Assembly: GCF_002379585.1 (NCBI RefSeq)
Contig: NZ_DFUE01000089.1
Span: 6,858-70,857 of the forward strand
From: Pseudomonas sp. UBA4194
Lineage (GTDB): Bacteria > Pseudomonadota > Gammaproteobacteria > Pseudomonadales > Pseudomonadaceae
Length of the DNA stretch: 64,000 bases
Reading direction: 5' to 3'
The notes beneath the pieces are model-generated. The model was not told where the DNA came from. It worked only from the letters and a program-made list of their open reading frames with translations, and ran no database searches. Position numbers and translations under genes: made by a program. Shown here one piece after another: positions 49,331 through 58,163 of this stretch. Position 1 is the stretch's first letter; every line of letters begins with the position of its first letter.

Positions 49331-51967
49331 TCAGGCTTCCGGGTCTGCGCCGGGTTGGGCGCGCAGCGGCAAGCATAAGGCGATGCGGGTGCCATGACCA
49401 TCGATGCCGCTGCCCACCTCGATGCGTCCACCGTGTGCGCCCATCATGCCCTGACAGATCGCCAGGCCCAGGCCCGTACCCTGCCCGCCTCGGTCACCAC
49501 GGGCGGCGGTGTAGAACATGTCGAAGATCTTCGCCCGCTCGTCTTCGGGAATGCCCGGACCTTCGTCGCTGACTGCCAACACCAGGCTGTCACCCTGCTC
49601 GGTCGCCGACACTTGCAAGCGGCCCTGCACGGGGGAGAAGCGCGCGGCGTTCTCGAGCACATTGACCAGTGCCTGTTCGATCAAGGCGGCGTGCACGTAC
49701 AGCAACGGCAACTCTGCCGCCACCTGCACCTGCACTTGCAAGGGCGCGAGTAACCCGCGCAGGCGGCCCAGGGCGCTACCGACTATATCGCCGGGCGCGA
49801 CCCAGTCCCGGGCCAGCTTCAGGGCACCGTGGCCAAGGCGAGTCATGTCCAGCAGGTTCTGGATATAGCGGTCCAGACGCTCTGCTTCATCACGGGTGGT
49901 TTCCAGCAGGTCGATCCGGTCGTGGGGCGCAATTGCCTCGCCCAACGCCAGCAGGCTGTCGATGCTGCCACGCATAACCGTTAAAGGTGTGCGCAGGTCG
50001 TGGGACACCGATGCCAACAAGGCACTGCGCAGTTGTTCGGTCTCCCCGTGCAAACGCGCCGCTTCCAGATCATGGGCCAGGTTGGCCCGAGCCAGTGCTT
50101 GCGCCACCGGTTGAGCGAGCGCGTTGAGCAACCGCCGACGCTGAGGGTCGAGCCGGCTGTCGAGGCCTTCGGCCACTGCCATCAGGGCCAGCACCCGACC
50201 TTCGGTAGACACCGGCGTCCACCACCAGCGCCCGGCTGGCAGGGTGCTGGTGCCCAGCCCGGCAGGTTGATCATGCTGCCCGGCCCAATCGGCCGCGGCC
50301 AGTTCCGTGGCGGAGAACTGCACGGGGCCGCCGCTGGCCAGTGTCCAGCCACTGGGCGTGTGCTCCAGCAGACAGATATCCAGCCCGGACCAGCCTTGCA
50401 GGTGTTGAGCGGCCGCGCTGAATACCGCCTGACGGTCGGTGGCTGCCGCCAACCGGCGGGAAAGCTCCAGCAGTTGCGCGGTGTGCGCCTGGGTGTCGCG
50501 CAGCGCACTGAGTTGATGGCGCTGGCGTGCCGCCAGGTTGCCGGTCAGGCCTGCCATCAGCAGGAAGAACAGCAGGGTGAGCACGTCCTCCTGACGCTGG
50601 ATGCTCAGGGAGAAATTCGGCGGGATGAACAGGAAGTCGTAGGCCAGGAATGACAGCGCAGCGCAGAGCAGCGCCGGGCCCAGACTGCTGCGCACCGCCA
50701 CCAACAGCACAGCCGACAGAAACACCAGGGAAATGTTGGGCAGGTCCATGACATGGGCCACGGCCCAGGCCAGGCCGCTGGCCAGCAACGTGGCCAACAC
50801 GGCCAGCCCATACTCGCGCCAGCGCCATACGCCACGGGCGCGCACCCGCGGCTGCGGGCGGGCTTCGCCGCGGTCGAGCACGTTGATTTCGAGGCCGTTG
50901 GTGTGGCGCAGCAGCCGCTCGGCCAAGCCGGCGCCAAACAGCCTTCGCCGCGACTGCCCCACCAGTACCAGGCTGGCGCGACGGTCACCGGCGTGCTGGA
51001 TCAGGGTGCGCGCCACCTCTGCGGCGCGCAGCACCACCACTTCCCCACCCAGGCGCTCCGCCAATTGTTGCGCCTGGTGCAGACGCTGGCGTGCGGCCTC
51101 GTCGCGTACCGCGCCGCTGTCCACGTGCACTGTCGACCACGGCAAATGCCGACGGCGGGCCACCCGGCTGGCATGGCGCACCAGACGCTCGGCCTGGTCG
51201 TCTCCGTCGATGCCGACCAACAGGCGGCCCCGCACCGTCGGCGCGGCCTGGCCGAGGCTGCGGTAGCTCTCGGCCAGATCATCGTCGACCTGGGCGGCGG
51301 CGGTCTGCATAGCCAATTCGCGCAGCGCGCTGAGGTTGGTCTGGGTAAAGAATGCATCGATGGCGGCACGGGCTTGCTGCGGCACATAGACCTTGCCCTC
51401 GCGCAGGCGCTCGAGCAGTTCGCGTGGCGGCAGGTCCACCAGCAGCAACTCGTCGGCTTCTTGCAACACCCAGTCGGGCACGGTTTCGCGAACTTGCACG
51501 CCGGTGATGCCGCGCACCTGATCGTTGAGGCTTTCCAGGTGCTGAACGTTGACCGTGGTATAGACGTCGATGCCCGCGGCCAGCAGGTCCTGCACATCCT
51601 GCCAACGCTTGGCATGGCGACTGCCCGGGGCATTGCTGTGGGCCAGTTCGTCGACCAGTGCCAGCTGGGGAGCTGCCTGGAGCAACCCCGGCAGGTCCAT
51701 TTCCTCGAGCGCGACGTCGCGGTAGACGCTGCGCAGCATGTCCTGTTGCGGCAGCCCGCCGAGCAGCGCTTCGGTTTCGGCGCGTCCGTGGGTCTGGATC
51801 ACCCCGGCCAGTACGCGAACGCCTTGGCGCTGCCGCGCATGGGCTTCAGTCAACATGGCGTAGGTCTTGCCCACGCCTGGCGCCGCCCCCAGAAACACCT
51901 TCAGCCGCCCACGCCCAGAACGCGGCAAGGCTGCCAACAAAGCATCGGCACGCGCGGAATCACTCAT
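49331..51967 (-). CDS. kdpD: KdpD potassium/turgor sensor histidine kinase
   Basis: An 878-residue sensor kinase. The N-terminal KdpD domain has Walker A GAAPGVGKTYAML; a UspA-like domain (LLVGIDGDDQAERLVRHASRVA...LVLVGQSRRRLFG) follows; four helices lie around 385-480; a GAF-like region comes before HisKA with His656 in LASVSHDLRTPLT and the HATPase (LVNVLENAARFSP, DEGPGIPEDERAKIF, GTGLGLAICQGMMGAHGG). It is separated from kdpC by 270 bases of REP-type repeats, unlike compact kdp operons, so kdpDE may have separate expression. Confidence 0.95.
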   Translation of the reverse strand: MSDSARADALLAALPRSGRGRLKVFLGAAPGVGKTYAMLTEAHARQRQGVRVLAGVIQTHGRAETEALLGGLPQQDMLRSVYRDVALEEMDLPGLLQAAPQLALVDELAHSNAPGSRHAKRWQDVQDLLAAGIDVYTTVNVQHLESLNDQVRGITGVQVRETVPDWVLQEADELLLVDLPPRELLERLREGKVYVPQQARAAIDAFFTQTNLSALRELAMQTAAAQVDDDLAESYRSLGQAAPTVRGRLLVGIDGDDQAERLVRHASRVARRRHLPWSTVHVDSGAVRDEAARQRLHQAQQLAERLGGEVVVLRAAEVARTLIQHAGDRRASLVLVGQSRRRLFGAGLAERLLRHTNGLEINVLDRGEARPQPRVRARGVWRWREYGLAVLATLLASGLAWAVAHVMDLPNISLVFLSAVLLVAVRSSLGPALLCAALSFLAYDFLFIPPNFSLSIQRQEDVLTLLFFLLMAGLTGNLAARQRHQLSALRDTQAHTAQLLELSRRLAAATDRQAVFSAAAQHLQGWSGLDICLLEHTPSGWTLASGGPVQFSATELAAADWAGQHDQPAGLGTSTLPAGRWWWTPVSTEGRVLALMAVAEGLDSRLDPQRRRLLNALAQPVAQALARANLAHDLEAARLHGETEQLRSALLASVSHDLRTPLTVMRGSIDSLLALGEAIAPHDRIDLLETTRDEAERLDRYIQNLLDMTRLGHGALKLARDWVAPGDIVGSALGRLRGLLAPLQVQVQVAAELPLLYVHAALIEQALVNVLENAARFSPVQGRLQVSATEQGDSLVLAVSDEGPGIPEDERAKIFDMFYTAARGDRGGQGTGLGLAICQGMMGAHGGRIEVGSGIDGHGTRIALCLPLRAQPGADPEA

Positions 51968-52045
51968 CGAAGCAGCTCACAGTCATCGGAACCTCGACGT
52001 TATCCGATCCGCAGGCGCGGCGTACAGCCACGAGGAGACCGGTAG

Positions 52046-52232
52046 GCCTGGCATACAAGCCGGATAAGGCGGTGATCTTGCGGCCCCCTTCGCGGCTGGA
52101 CGCCGCTCCTACAAGAGATCGCGCCCCCCCGTAGGAGCGGCGTGAAGCCGCGAAGGGGCCGGCACGCCTGGCGCACAACCCGGATAAGGCGGTGATCTTG
52201 CGGGCGCTTTCGCGGCTGGACGCCGCTCCTAC
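52046..52232. repeat. 120-bp-offset direct repeats built of family C REPs between kdpD and kdpC
   Basis: gcctggc..acaa.ccggataaggcggtgatcttgcgg through ctcctac occurs at 52046-52112 and 52166-52232, exactly 120 bp apart. A third, inverted REP lies between them (gtaggagcggcgtgaagccg starting near 52130). The right copy ends five bases from the kdpC stop codon. Nothing else is seen in 51968-52237. Confidence 0.88.
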
Positions 52233-52237
52233 GGGGG

Positions 52238-52789
52238 TCATGGGGTGAGGGTCATGAGGGCGGTGTTGAGGGCCTGGACGTTGATGACTGGGGGGCCGAA
52301 GAGCGGCGTTTCGGTGTGCGTGGAGACCAGGTCCTGCAGGGTTTCGACCGATATCTGGCGGGCGTTGGCTACCCGCAGCAGTTGATATCGGACCGCCGCA
52401 GGCGGCAGGTGCGGGTCCAGGCCGCTGGCCGATGTGGTCAGCAGCGCCAGCGGTACCGGGCCTTGCTCGGTAACGAACTGCTCGGCGGCGGCCTGCCGGA
52501 TGCGTTCGGCCAGCGCCGGATTGCTCGGCGCCAGGTTGCTGGCGCCGCTGGCCACTGTTGCGAAATCAGCCGCCGAGGGCCGTGAATGAAACCACTGATC
52601 ACCCGCGAAGCCCTGCGCCAGCAGCGCCGAGCCGCGCACCTGGCCGCGGTCATCGTAGACCAGGCTGCCATTGGCCTGGGCAGGAAACATCAACTGGGCA
52701 ATCCCCGTGACGACCAATGGGTAAGCAATACCGGTGATCACCGTCATCATCAGCACCAGGCTCAAGGCCGGACGTAAAAGCGAGTTCAT
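52238..52789 (-). CDS. kdpC: KdpC, potassium-transporting ATPase subunit C
   Basis: A 183-residue single-span subunit that assists KdpB catalysis. The N-terminal helix is LRPALSLVLMMTVITGIAYPLVVTG; the periplasmic part has GSLVYDDRGQVRGSALLAQGF, FHSRPSAAD, SGASNLAPSNPAL and the C-terminal SASGLDPHLPPAAVRYQ. I start at 52789 (MNSLLRPAL); an extra eight residues upstream are possible. It lies 20 bases after kdpB. Confidence 0.95.
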   Translation of the reverse strand: MNSLLRPALSLVLMMTVITGIAYPLVVTGIAQLMFPAQANGSLVYDDRGQVRGSALLAQGFAGDQWFHSRPSAADFATVASGASNLAPSNPALAERIRQAAAEQFVTEQGPVPLALLTTSASGLDPHLPPAAVRYQLLRVANARQISVETLQDLVSTHTETPLFGPPVINVQALNTALMTLTP

Positions 52790-52809
52790 GTGTGAGGCTC
52801 CAGAAGGGT

Positions 52810-54867
52810 TCATACCAGGTTCAACGCGGTGAGCAGCAGATCGATGGCCTTGATACCCACGAACGGCACCAGCAGCCCACCCAGGCCGTAGATCAGCAGG
52901 TTGCGCCGCAGCAACTGCGCCGCACTGGCTGCCTGCACCCGTACTCCGCGCAGGGCCAGGGGAATCAGTGCAACGATGATCAGGGCGTTGAACACGATCG
53001 CCGACACGATGGCGCTCTGCGGACTGCTCAAACCCATGATGTTGAGCACGCCCAGTTGTGGGTAGATCGCCGCAAACAGGGCCGGCAGGATGGCAAAGTA
53101 CTTGGCCACGTCGTTGGCGATGGAAAAGGTGGTGAGCGCGCCACGGGTCACCAGCAACTCCTTGCCGATGCGCACCACGTCCAGCAGCTTGGTCGGATCA
53201 CTGTCCAGATCGACCATATTGGCTGCCTCACGAGCGGCCTGGGTGCCGTCGTTCATGGCCATCCCGACATCCGCCTGGGCCAGCGCCGGGGCATCGTTAG
53301 CGCCATCGCCACACATGGCCACCAGCCGACCTTCGTCCTGCTCCTGACGGATGCGCGCCAGTTTCTTTTCCGGCGTGGCTTCGGCAATCACATCGTCGAC
53401 GCCCGCCTCGGCGGCGATCGCGGCAGCGGTCAACGGATTGTCACCGGTGACCATCACCGTGCGAATGCCCAACTGACGCAGCGCTTCGAAGCGCTCGCGG
53501 ATCCCTGGCTTGACCACATCCTTGAGGTGAATCGCGCCTAACAACTGCTGATCGCAGCACACCAGCAACGGCGTGCCACCGCTCTGGGCGATGGCGTCGA
53601 TCTCCCGAGCCAGCGCAGCGGGCAGATCGGTGCGGGCCATGCCCACGAACGCGAGCAACGAATCCACGGCGCCCTTGCGATAACGACGAGCGCCGTGGTC
53701 GATACCCGACAGCCGCGTCTCGGCGCTGAACGCCACCGGTGTCAGCTCGCCTGCAGCCGGCTCCGGCAGCCGATGCAACTGACGCAGAAACTCCACGATG
53801 GACTTCCCTTCCGCCGTATCGTCGGCCAGCGACGCCAGCAGCGCACCCTCGGCCAGTGCCATGGCACTCACGCCAGGGGCGGCATACAAGGCGCTGCACC
53901 GGCGGTTGCCGAAAGTGATGGTGCCGGTCTTGTCCAGCAACAGCACGTGCACATCCCCCGCCGCCTCCACCGCCCGCCCGGACTTGGCAATGACGTTCAG
54001 GCGCACCAGCCGGTCCATGCCTGCGATGCCGATCGCCGAGAGCAAGCCGCCGATGGTGGTCGGGATGAGCGTTACCAGCAGCGCCACCAGGAACACCAGC
54101 GGCAGGCTGCCGCCGGCGAAATGCGCGAATGGCTGCAGGGTCACCACCACCAGCAGGAAGATCAAGGTAAGGCCGATCAACAGGATATCGAGGGCGACCT
54201 CGTTCGGGGTTTTCTGCCGGCGCGCGCCTTCGACCAACGCGATCATGCGGTCCAGCGTCGACTCGCCGGGGTTGACGGTGATCTTCACCAGCAACCAGTC
54301 CGACACCACTTGGGTGTTGCCGGTCACCGCCGAACGATCGCCGCCCGACTCGCGGATCACCGGCGCCGATTCGCCGGTGATCGCCGCTTCGTTGACCGCT
54401 GCGATACCTTCCACCACCTCGCCATCGCCAGGGATCATCTGACCGGCTTCCACTCGCACCAGATCGCCTTTGCGCAAGCTGCTCGCGGGCACGGTTTCAA
54501 ACAGCCCTTCGACGTTGCGCCGGCGCGCGTCCAGGCCTTGGCTGCCCGCCTTGAGGCTGTCGGCACGGGCCTTGCCACGCCCTTCTGCCAAGGCTTCGGC
54601 AAAGTTGGCAAACAACACGGTGAACCACAACCACAGGGCAATCTGCACCGCGACGCGGGTCGGCACGGCCGGGTCCGGGATCAGGCACAGCACGGTGGTC
54701 AGCAGGGCGGTCAGTTCCACCACCAGCATCACCGGCGAGCGCTTGAGCAGACGCGGGTCGAGTTTGACGAAGGCCTGACGCAGCGCCGGACGCCACAGCG
54801 CGCGCATGGACGTCTGGACGGCAGGTTGCACGGCCGGTTTGCTCACGGGAATTGGCATGTTCATCAT
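52810..54867 (-). CDS. kdpB: KdpB, P-type ATPase subunit B
   Basis: The 685-residue catalytic P1A-ATPase subunit. The phosphorylation site is Asp312 in DKTGT; other marks are the actuator TGES (ITGESAPVI), VTGDNPLTAAAIAAEAGVDD and the hinge MCGDGANDAPALAQADVGMAM. Membrane segments occur near 45-90, 215-275 and 575-685. Two adjacent ATGs (54867, 54864) are possible starts. It is seven bases below kdpA. Confidence 0.97.
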   Translation of the reverse strand: MMNMPIPVSKPAVQPAVQTSMRALWRPALRQAFVKLDPRLLKRSPVMLVVELTALLTTVLCLIPDPAVPTRVAVQIALWLWFTVLFANFAEALAEGRGKARADSLKAGSQGLDARRRNVEGLFETVPASSLRKGDLVRVEAGQMIPGDGEVVEGIAAVNEAAITGESAPVIRESGGDRSAVTGNTQVVSDWLLVKITVNPGESTLDRMIALVEGARRQKTPNEVALDILLIGLTLIFLLVVVTLQPFAHFAGGSLPLVFLVALLVTLIPTTIGGLLSAIGIAGMDRLVRLNVIAKSGRAVEAAGDVHVLLLDKTGTITFGNRRCSALYAAPGVSAMALAEGALLASLADDTAEGKSIVEFLRQLHRLPEPAAGELTPVAFSAETRLSGIDHGARRYRKGAVDSLLAFVGMARTDLPAALAREIDAIAQSGGTPLLVCCDQQLLGAIHLKDVVKPGIRERFEALRQLGIRTVMVTGDNPLTAAAIAAEAGVDDVIAEATPEKKLARIRQEQDEGRLVAMCGDGANDAPALAQADVGMAMNDGTQAAREAANMVDLDSDPTKLLDVVRIGKELLVTRGALTTFSIANDVAKYFAILPALFAAIYPQLGVLNIMGLSSPQSAIVSAIVFNALIIVALIPLALRGVRVQAASAAQLLRRNLLIYGLGGLLVPFVGIKAIDLLLTALNLV

Positions 54868-54874
54868 CGAGGCC

Positions 54875-56569
54875 TCAGAAACCCATACTCAAGTGTTCAG
54901 CGATCGGCCCCAGGGCAAGGGTCGGCAAGAAGGTCAGCCCGCCCACCAGCAGGATGGTCACCGTCAACAGGGTGACGAACAGCGGGCCATGGGTGGGGAA
55001 GCTGTTGGCGTTGACCGGCGCGGTTTTCTTCAGCGCCAGGCTGCCAGCCAGGGCCAGCACCGGCAGGATGTAGCCAAAGCGGCCAATCAGCATGCCCAGG
55101 CCCAGCATCAGGTTGTGAAACGGCGTGTTCGCGCCGAAGCCTGCGAAGGCCGATCCGTTGTTGGCGCTGGCAGACGTGTAGGCGTACAGCAATTGACTGA
55201 AACCGTGCGCGCCCGGATTGCTCACGGCCGCCGCCGGCCCTGGCAGACTCGCCGCTATGGCGCCAAGCACCAGCACGCCGACGGGCATCACCAGCAACGA
55301 GGCAACCAGCAACTGCACCTCCCGCGCCTGGAGCTTCTTGCCCAGATACTCCGGTGTACGACCAATCATCAGGCCCGCCAGGAACACCGCAATCAGCACG
55401 TTCAACAACATGCCGTAGAGGCCTGCGCCGACGCCGCCGAAGATCACTTCACCCAGCATCATGTTGACCAGCGCCACCATCCCGCTCAGCGGATTGAGGC
55501 TGTCGTGCATGGCATTCACCGAACCATTGGACGCCGCCGTGGTGGTGACCGACCACAGCACACTGGCCGTGGTGCCGAAGCGGCTTTCCTTACCCTCCAG
55601 CGGCGCAGTCTGCTCGACCTGGGCGCTGACCACGGCGGGGTTGGGTTGATATTCGGCGTACAGCGACACCGCGCCGCCCATCAGGAACAACGCCAGCATG
55701 CAGGCGATGATCGCGCGGCTCTGGCGCAGGTCCTTGACGTAATGCCCGAAGGTGAACACCAGCGCCGCCGGGATCAGGATGATCGAGACCAGCTCGAACA
55801 GATTGCTCAGAGCGGTGGGGTTCTCGAACGGATGCGCCGAGTTCACCCCGAAGAAACCGCCGCCGTTGGTACCCAACTGCTTGATCGCGATCTGGCTGGC
55901 CGCCGGCCCCAGGGGGATGCTCTGCTGCGCCCCTTGCCAGGTCACGGCATCCACATAGTGCGCAAACGTCTGCGGTACGCCCTGCGCCACCAGCAGCAGG
56001 GCCAGCACGATGCTCAGCGGCAACAGGCCGTAAAGCGTGGCGCGGGTCATGTCGACCCAGAAATTGCCCAGGGTACTGGCCGAGCGCCGCCCGATGCCAC
56101 GGCACAGCGCCACCAGCACGGCCAGACCGGTGGCGGCGCTGACGAAGTTCTGCACGGTCAGCCCGGCCATCTGGCTGAGGTAGCTGAGCGACGCTTCACC
56201 GCTGTAGGCCTGCCAATTGGTGTTGGCCATGAAGCTGACCGCGGTGTTGAAAGCCAGCGTCCATTCCTGCCCCGGCAGCTGCTGCGGGTTGAGCGGCAGG
56301 TAACCCTGCAACAGCAGGATGGCGAACAGCAGACCGAACCCGGCAAGGTTGAAGGCCAGCAGTGCGAGGGCGTAGCGTTGCCAGCTTTGTTCGGCCTTGG
56401 GGTCGATGCCGGCGAGGCGGTAGCAACCGTTTTCCACGGGTTGCAGCACGGGCGAGAGCCAGGTGCGCTGGCCTTCCATGACCCTGTAGTAGAAACGGCC
56501 CAGAAACGGTGCCGGGATCAGGACCAGGGCGAAGAAGGCGATGATGAGGGCGTAGTCGTAGAGGTGCAT
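54875..56569 (-). CDS. kdpA: KdpA, potassium-binding channel subunit
   Basis: A 564-residue channel-like subunit. Selectivity-filter-type loops are seen in AFNTAVSFMANTNWQAYSGE, LGTNGGGFFGVNSAHPFENP, SVLWSVTTTAASNGSVNAM and YAYTSASANNGSAFAGFGANTP. About ten membrane segments. It starts at 56569, seven bases after the tiny kdpF stop. Confidence 0.97.
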   Translation of the reverse strand: MHLYDYALIIAFFALVLIPAPFLGRFYYRVMEGQRTWLSPVLQPVENGCYRLAGIDPKAEQSWQRYALALLAFNLAGFGLLFAILLLQGYLPLNPQQLPGQEWTLAFNTAVSFMANTNWQAYSGEASLSYLSQMAGLTVQNFVSAATGLAVLVALCRGIGRRSASTLGNFWVDMTRATLYGLLPLSIVLALLLVAQGVPQTFAHYVDAVTWQGAQQSIPLGPAASQIAIKQLGTNGGGFFGVNSAHPFENPTALSNLFELVSIILIPAALVFTFGHYVKDLRQSRAIIACMLALFLMGGAVSLYAEYQPNPAVVSAQVEQTAPLEGKESRFGTTASVLWSVTTTAASNGSVNAMHDSLNPLSGMVALVNMMLGEVIFGGVGAGLYGMLLNVLIAVFLAGLMIGRTPEYLGKKLQAREVQLLVASLLVMPVGVLVLGAIAASLPGPAAAVSNPGAHGFSQLLYAYTSASANNGSAFAGFGANTPFHNLMLGLGMLIGRFGYILPVLALAGSLALKKTAPVNANSFPTHGPLFVTLLTVTILLVGGLTFLPTLALGPIAEHLSMGF

Positions 56570-56576
56570 GGCGCCG

Positions 56577-56666
56577 TTACTCCTGGTCGGCGCGCAGGAG
56601 CGCCGTGATCAGGTAGAGGAACAGGCCGATGGCCAGGCATAGGGATAGCCCATCCAGAACACTCAT
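56577..56666 (-). CDS. kdpF: KdpF, 29-residue subunit
   Basis: A very short gene on the reverse strand: MSVLDGLSLCLAIGLFLYLI then TALLRADQE, stop at 56577. It is one hydrophobic helix with a charged tail, as in KdpF, which stabilises the KdpABC complex. ggagaa precedes the ATG and kdpA follows after seven bases. It is first in the kdpFABC operon, whose promoter lies in the 56667-56779 gap. Confidence 0.9.
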   Translation of the reverse strand: MSVLDGLSLCLAIGLFLYLITALLRADQE

Positions 56667-56779
56667 GAAGATTTTCTCCGGGGACGGCGGGTGGTGGTGA
56701 TGTGGGGAGATTGTTGGGGGTGGGGGCGTAAAGGCGCGAGATAGGGGCCGCACGCCTGGCGTAAAAAAACCGTAAATTC

Positions 56780-56866
56780 GTAGCAGCGGCGTAAGCCGCG
56801 TCCGGGGACGCCGCGATCATCTAGGTCAGTCGGATAACGGCTGGACGCGGCTTACGCCGCTGCTAC
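56780..56866. repeat. Inverted pair of family A REPs
   Basis: Copies at 56780-56802 and, inverted, 56844-56866 with 41 bases between, in the divergent gap between kdpF and sbcD. It lies between the two promoter regions, an unusual place for a transcript-end repeat. Confidence 0.87.
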
Positions 56867-56921
56867 GGGTTAAAAACCGTTATCATGCGCGCCTCCCCGC
56901 CTTTACCACCCAGGACCGCCA

Positions 56922-58163
56922 ATGCGCCTGCTGCACACCTCCGACTGGCACCTTGGCCAAAGCCTCCACGGCCAGGAACGCGACTTCGAACATGCCAGCT
57001 TCCTGCGCTGGTTGCTCAAGCAACTCGCCCAACGCCAACCCGACGTGCTGCTGGTGGCAGGCGACATCTTCGACACCGTCAACCCCCCGGTCAAAGCTCA
57101 GGAGCGCCTGTACAACTTCATCGTCAGCGCCCACGAGCAACAACCCCACCTGACCATCGTCATGATCGCCGGGAACCACGACTCCGGCTCGCGCATCGAG
57201 CTTCCCGGTACGCTGATGAAACGCCTGCGCGCTCACGCGCTGGGGCGGGTGATGTGGCTGGAGGATGGCCGTCTGGACAGCGAGCGGCTGCTGCTGCCGC
57301 TGCCCGACGCCAGTGGGCAGATCAGGGGCTGGTGCCTGGCGCTGCCGTTCCTGCGCCCTGCGGAGGTGACCGGTGCGGTGCTCGGTGAGGACTACTTGCA
57401 GGGCATTGGCAAGGTCCATGAACTGCTGATCGCCGCGGCCAACGCCAAGCGCACGACGGGGCAGGCGTTGATTGCGGTCAGTCATGCGCACATGGCCGGG
57501 GGATCGGTGTCGATGGAGTCCGAGCGCAGCCTGGTGATCGGCAGCGCCGAGGCGCTGCCGGCCAGCCTGTTCGATGACACCATTACCTATGTGGCGCTGG
57601 GGCATCTGCACAAGCCGCAGAAGGTCAATGGCGAGGAGCGCATTCGCTACAGCGGTTCACCGATTCCCTTGTCGTTTTCGGAAATCGACTACCCGCACCA
57701 GATTCTGGACATCCACTGCGACGGCGAGCAGTTGGTCAGCGTCGAGCCGGTGCTGATTCCTCGTGCGGTGGACCTGCTGCGCATCGGCCCGGCGCCCTTG
57801 GCGACGGTGCTGGAACGGATCGCGGAGCTGGCGCCGGTGGACCTGCTGGCCGATCTGCTCGCCCACCCTTGGCTGGAGGTCCGGGTGGTGCTCGATGAGC
57901 CACAGCCCGACCTGCGCCAGCAGGTGGAAACGGCGCTGCAGGGCAAGGCCGTGCGGCTGGTGCGCATTGCTGCGGAGTACGCCGGTCGCAGAGGCGTGGA
58001 TGACGATGAGCAAACCGAGCTGATCGAGCTCGATCAACTCACCCCACAGGAACTGTTCAGCCGTGCCTGGTTGGACAGCTACGGCAGCGAGGTGGACGCC
58101 CAGACCCTGGACGACTTCGCCCAGCTGTTGCAGGAAGTGCAGATGGAGGGCGAGCAGCCATGA
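56922..58163 (+). CDS. sbcD: SbcD, nuclease subunit of SbcCD (Mre11-like)
   Basis: A 413-residue metallophosphatase-fold nuclease. Phosphodiesterase motifs are HTSDWHLGQ, LVAGDIFDTVNPP, MIAGNHDSGSR, VSHAHMAGG and ALGHLHKPQ, all metal-binding residues intact. It starts at ATG 56922 and overlaps sbcC by four bases (ATGA). Processes hairpins and palindromes, notable in a genome with so many REP palindromes. Confidence 0.95.
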   Translation: MRLLHTSDWHLGQSLHGQERDFEHASFLRWLLKQLAQRQPDVLLVAGDIFDTVNPPVKAQERLYNFIVSAHEQQPHLTIVMIAGNHDSGSRIELPGTLMKRLRAHALGRVMWLEDGRLDSERLLLPLPDASGQIRGWCLALPFLRPAEVTGAVLGEDYLQGIGKVHELLIAAANAKRTTGQALIAVSHAHMAGGSVSMESERSLVIGSAEALPASLFDDTITYVALGHLHKPQKVNGEERIRYSGSPIPLSFSEIDYPHQILDIHCDGEQLVSVEPVLIPRAVDLLRIGPAPLATVLERIAELAPVDLLADLLAHPWLEVRVVLDEPQPDLRQQVETALQGKAVRLVRIAAEYAGRRGVDDDEQTELIELDQLTPQELFSRAWLDSYGSEVDAQTLDDFAQLLQEVQMEGEQP

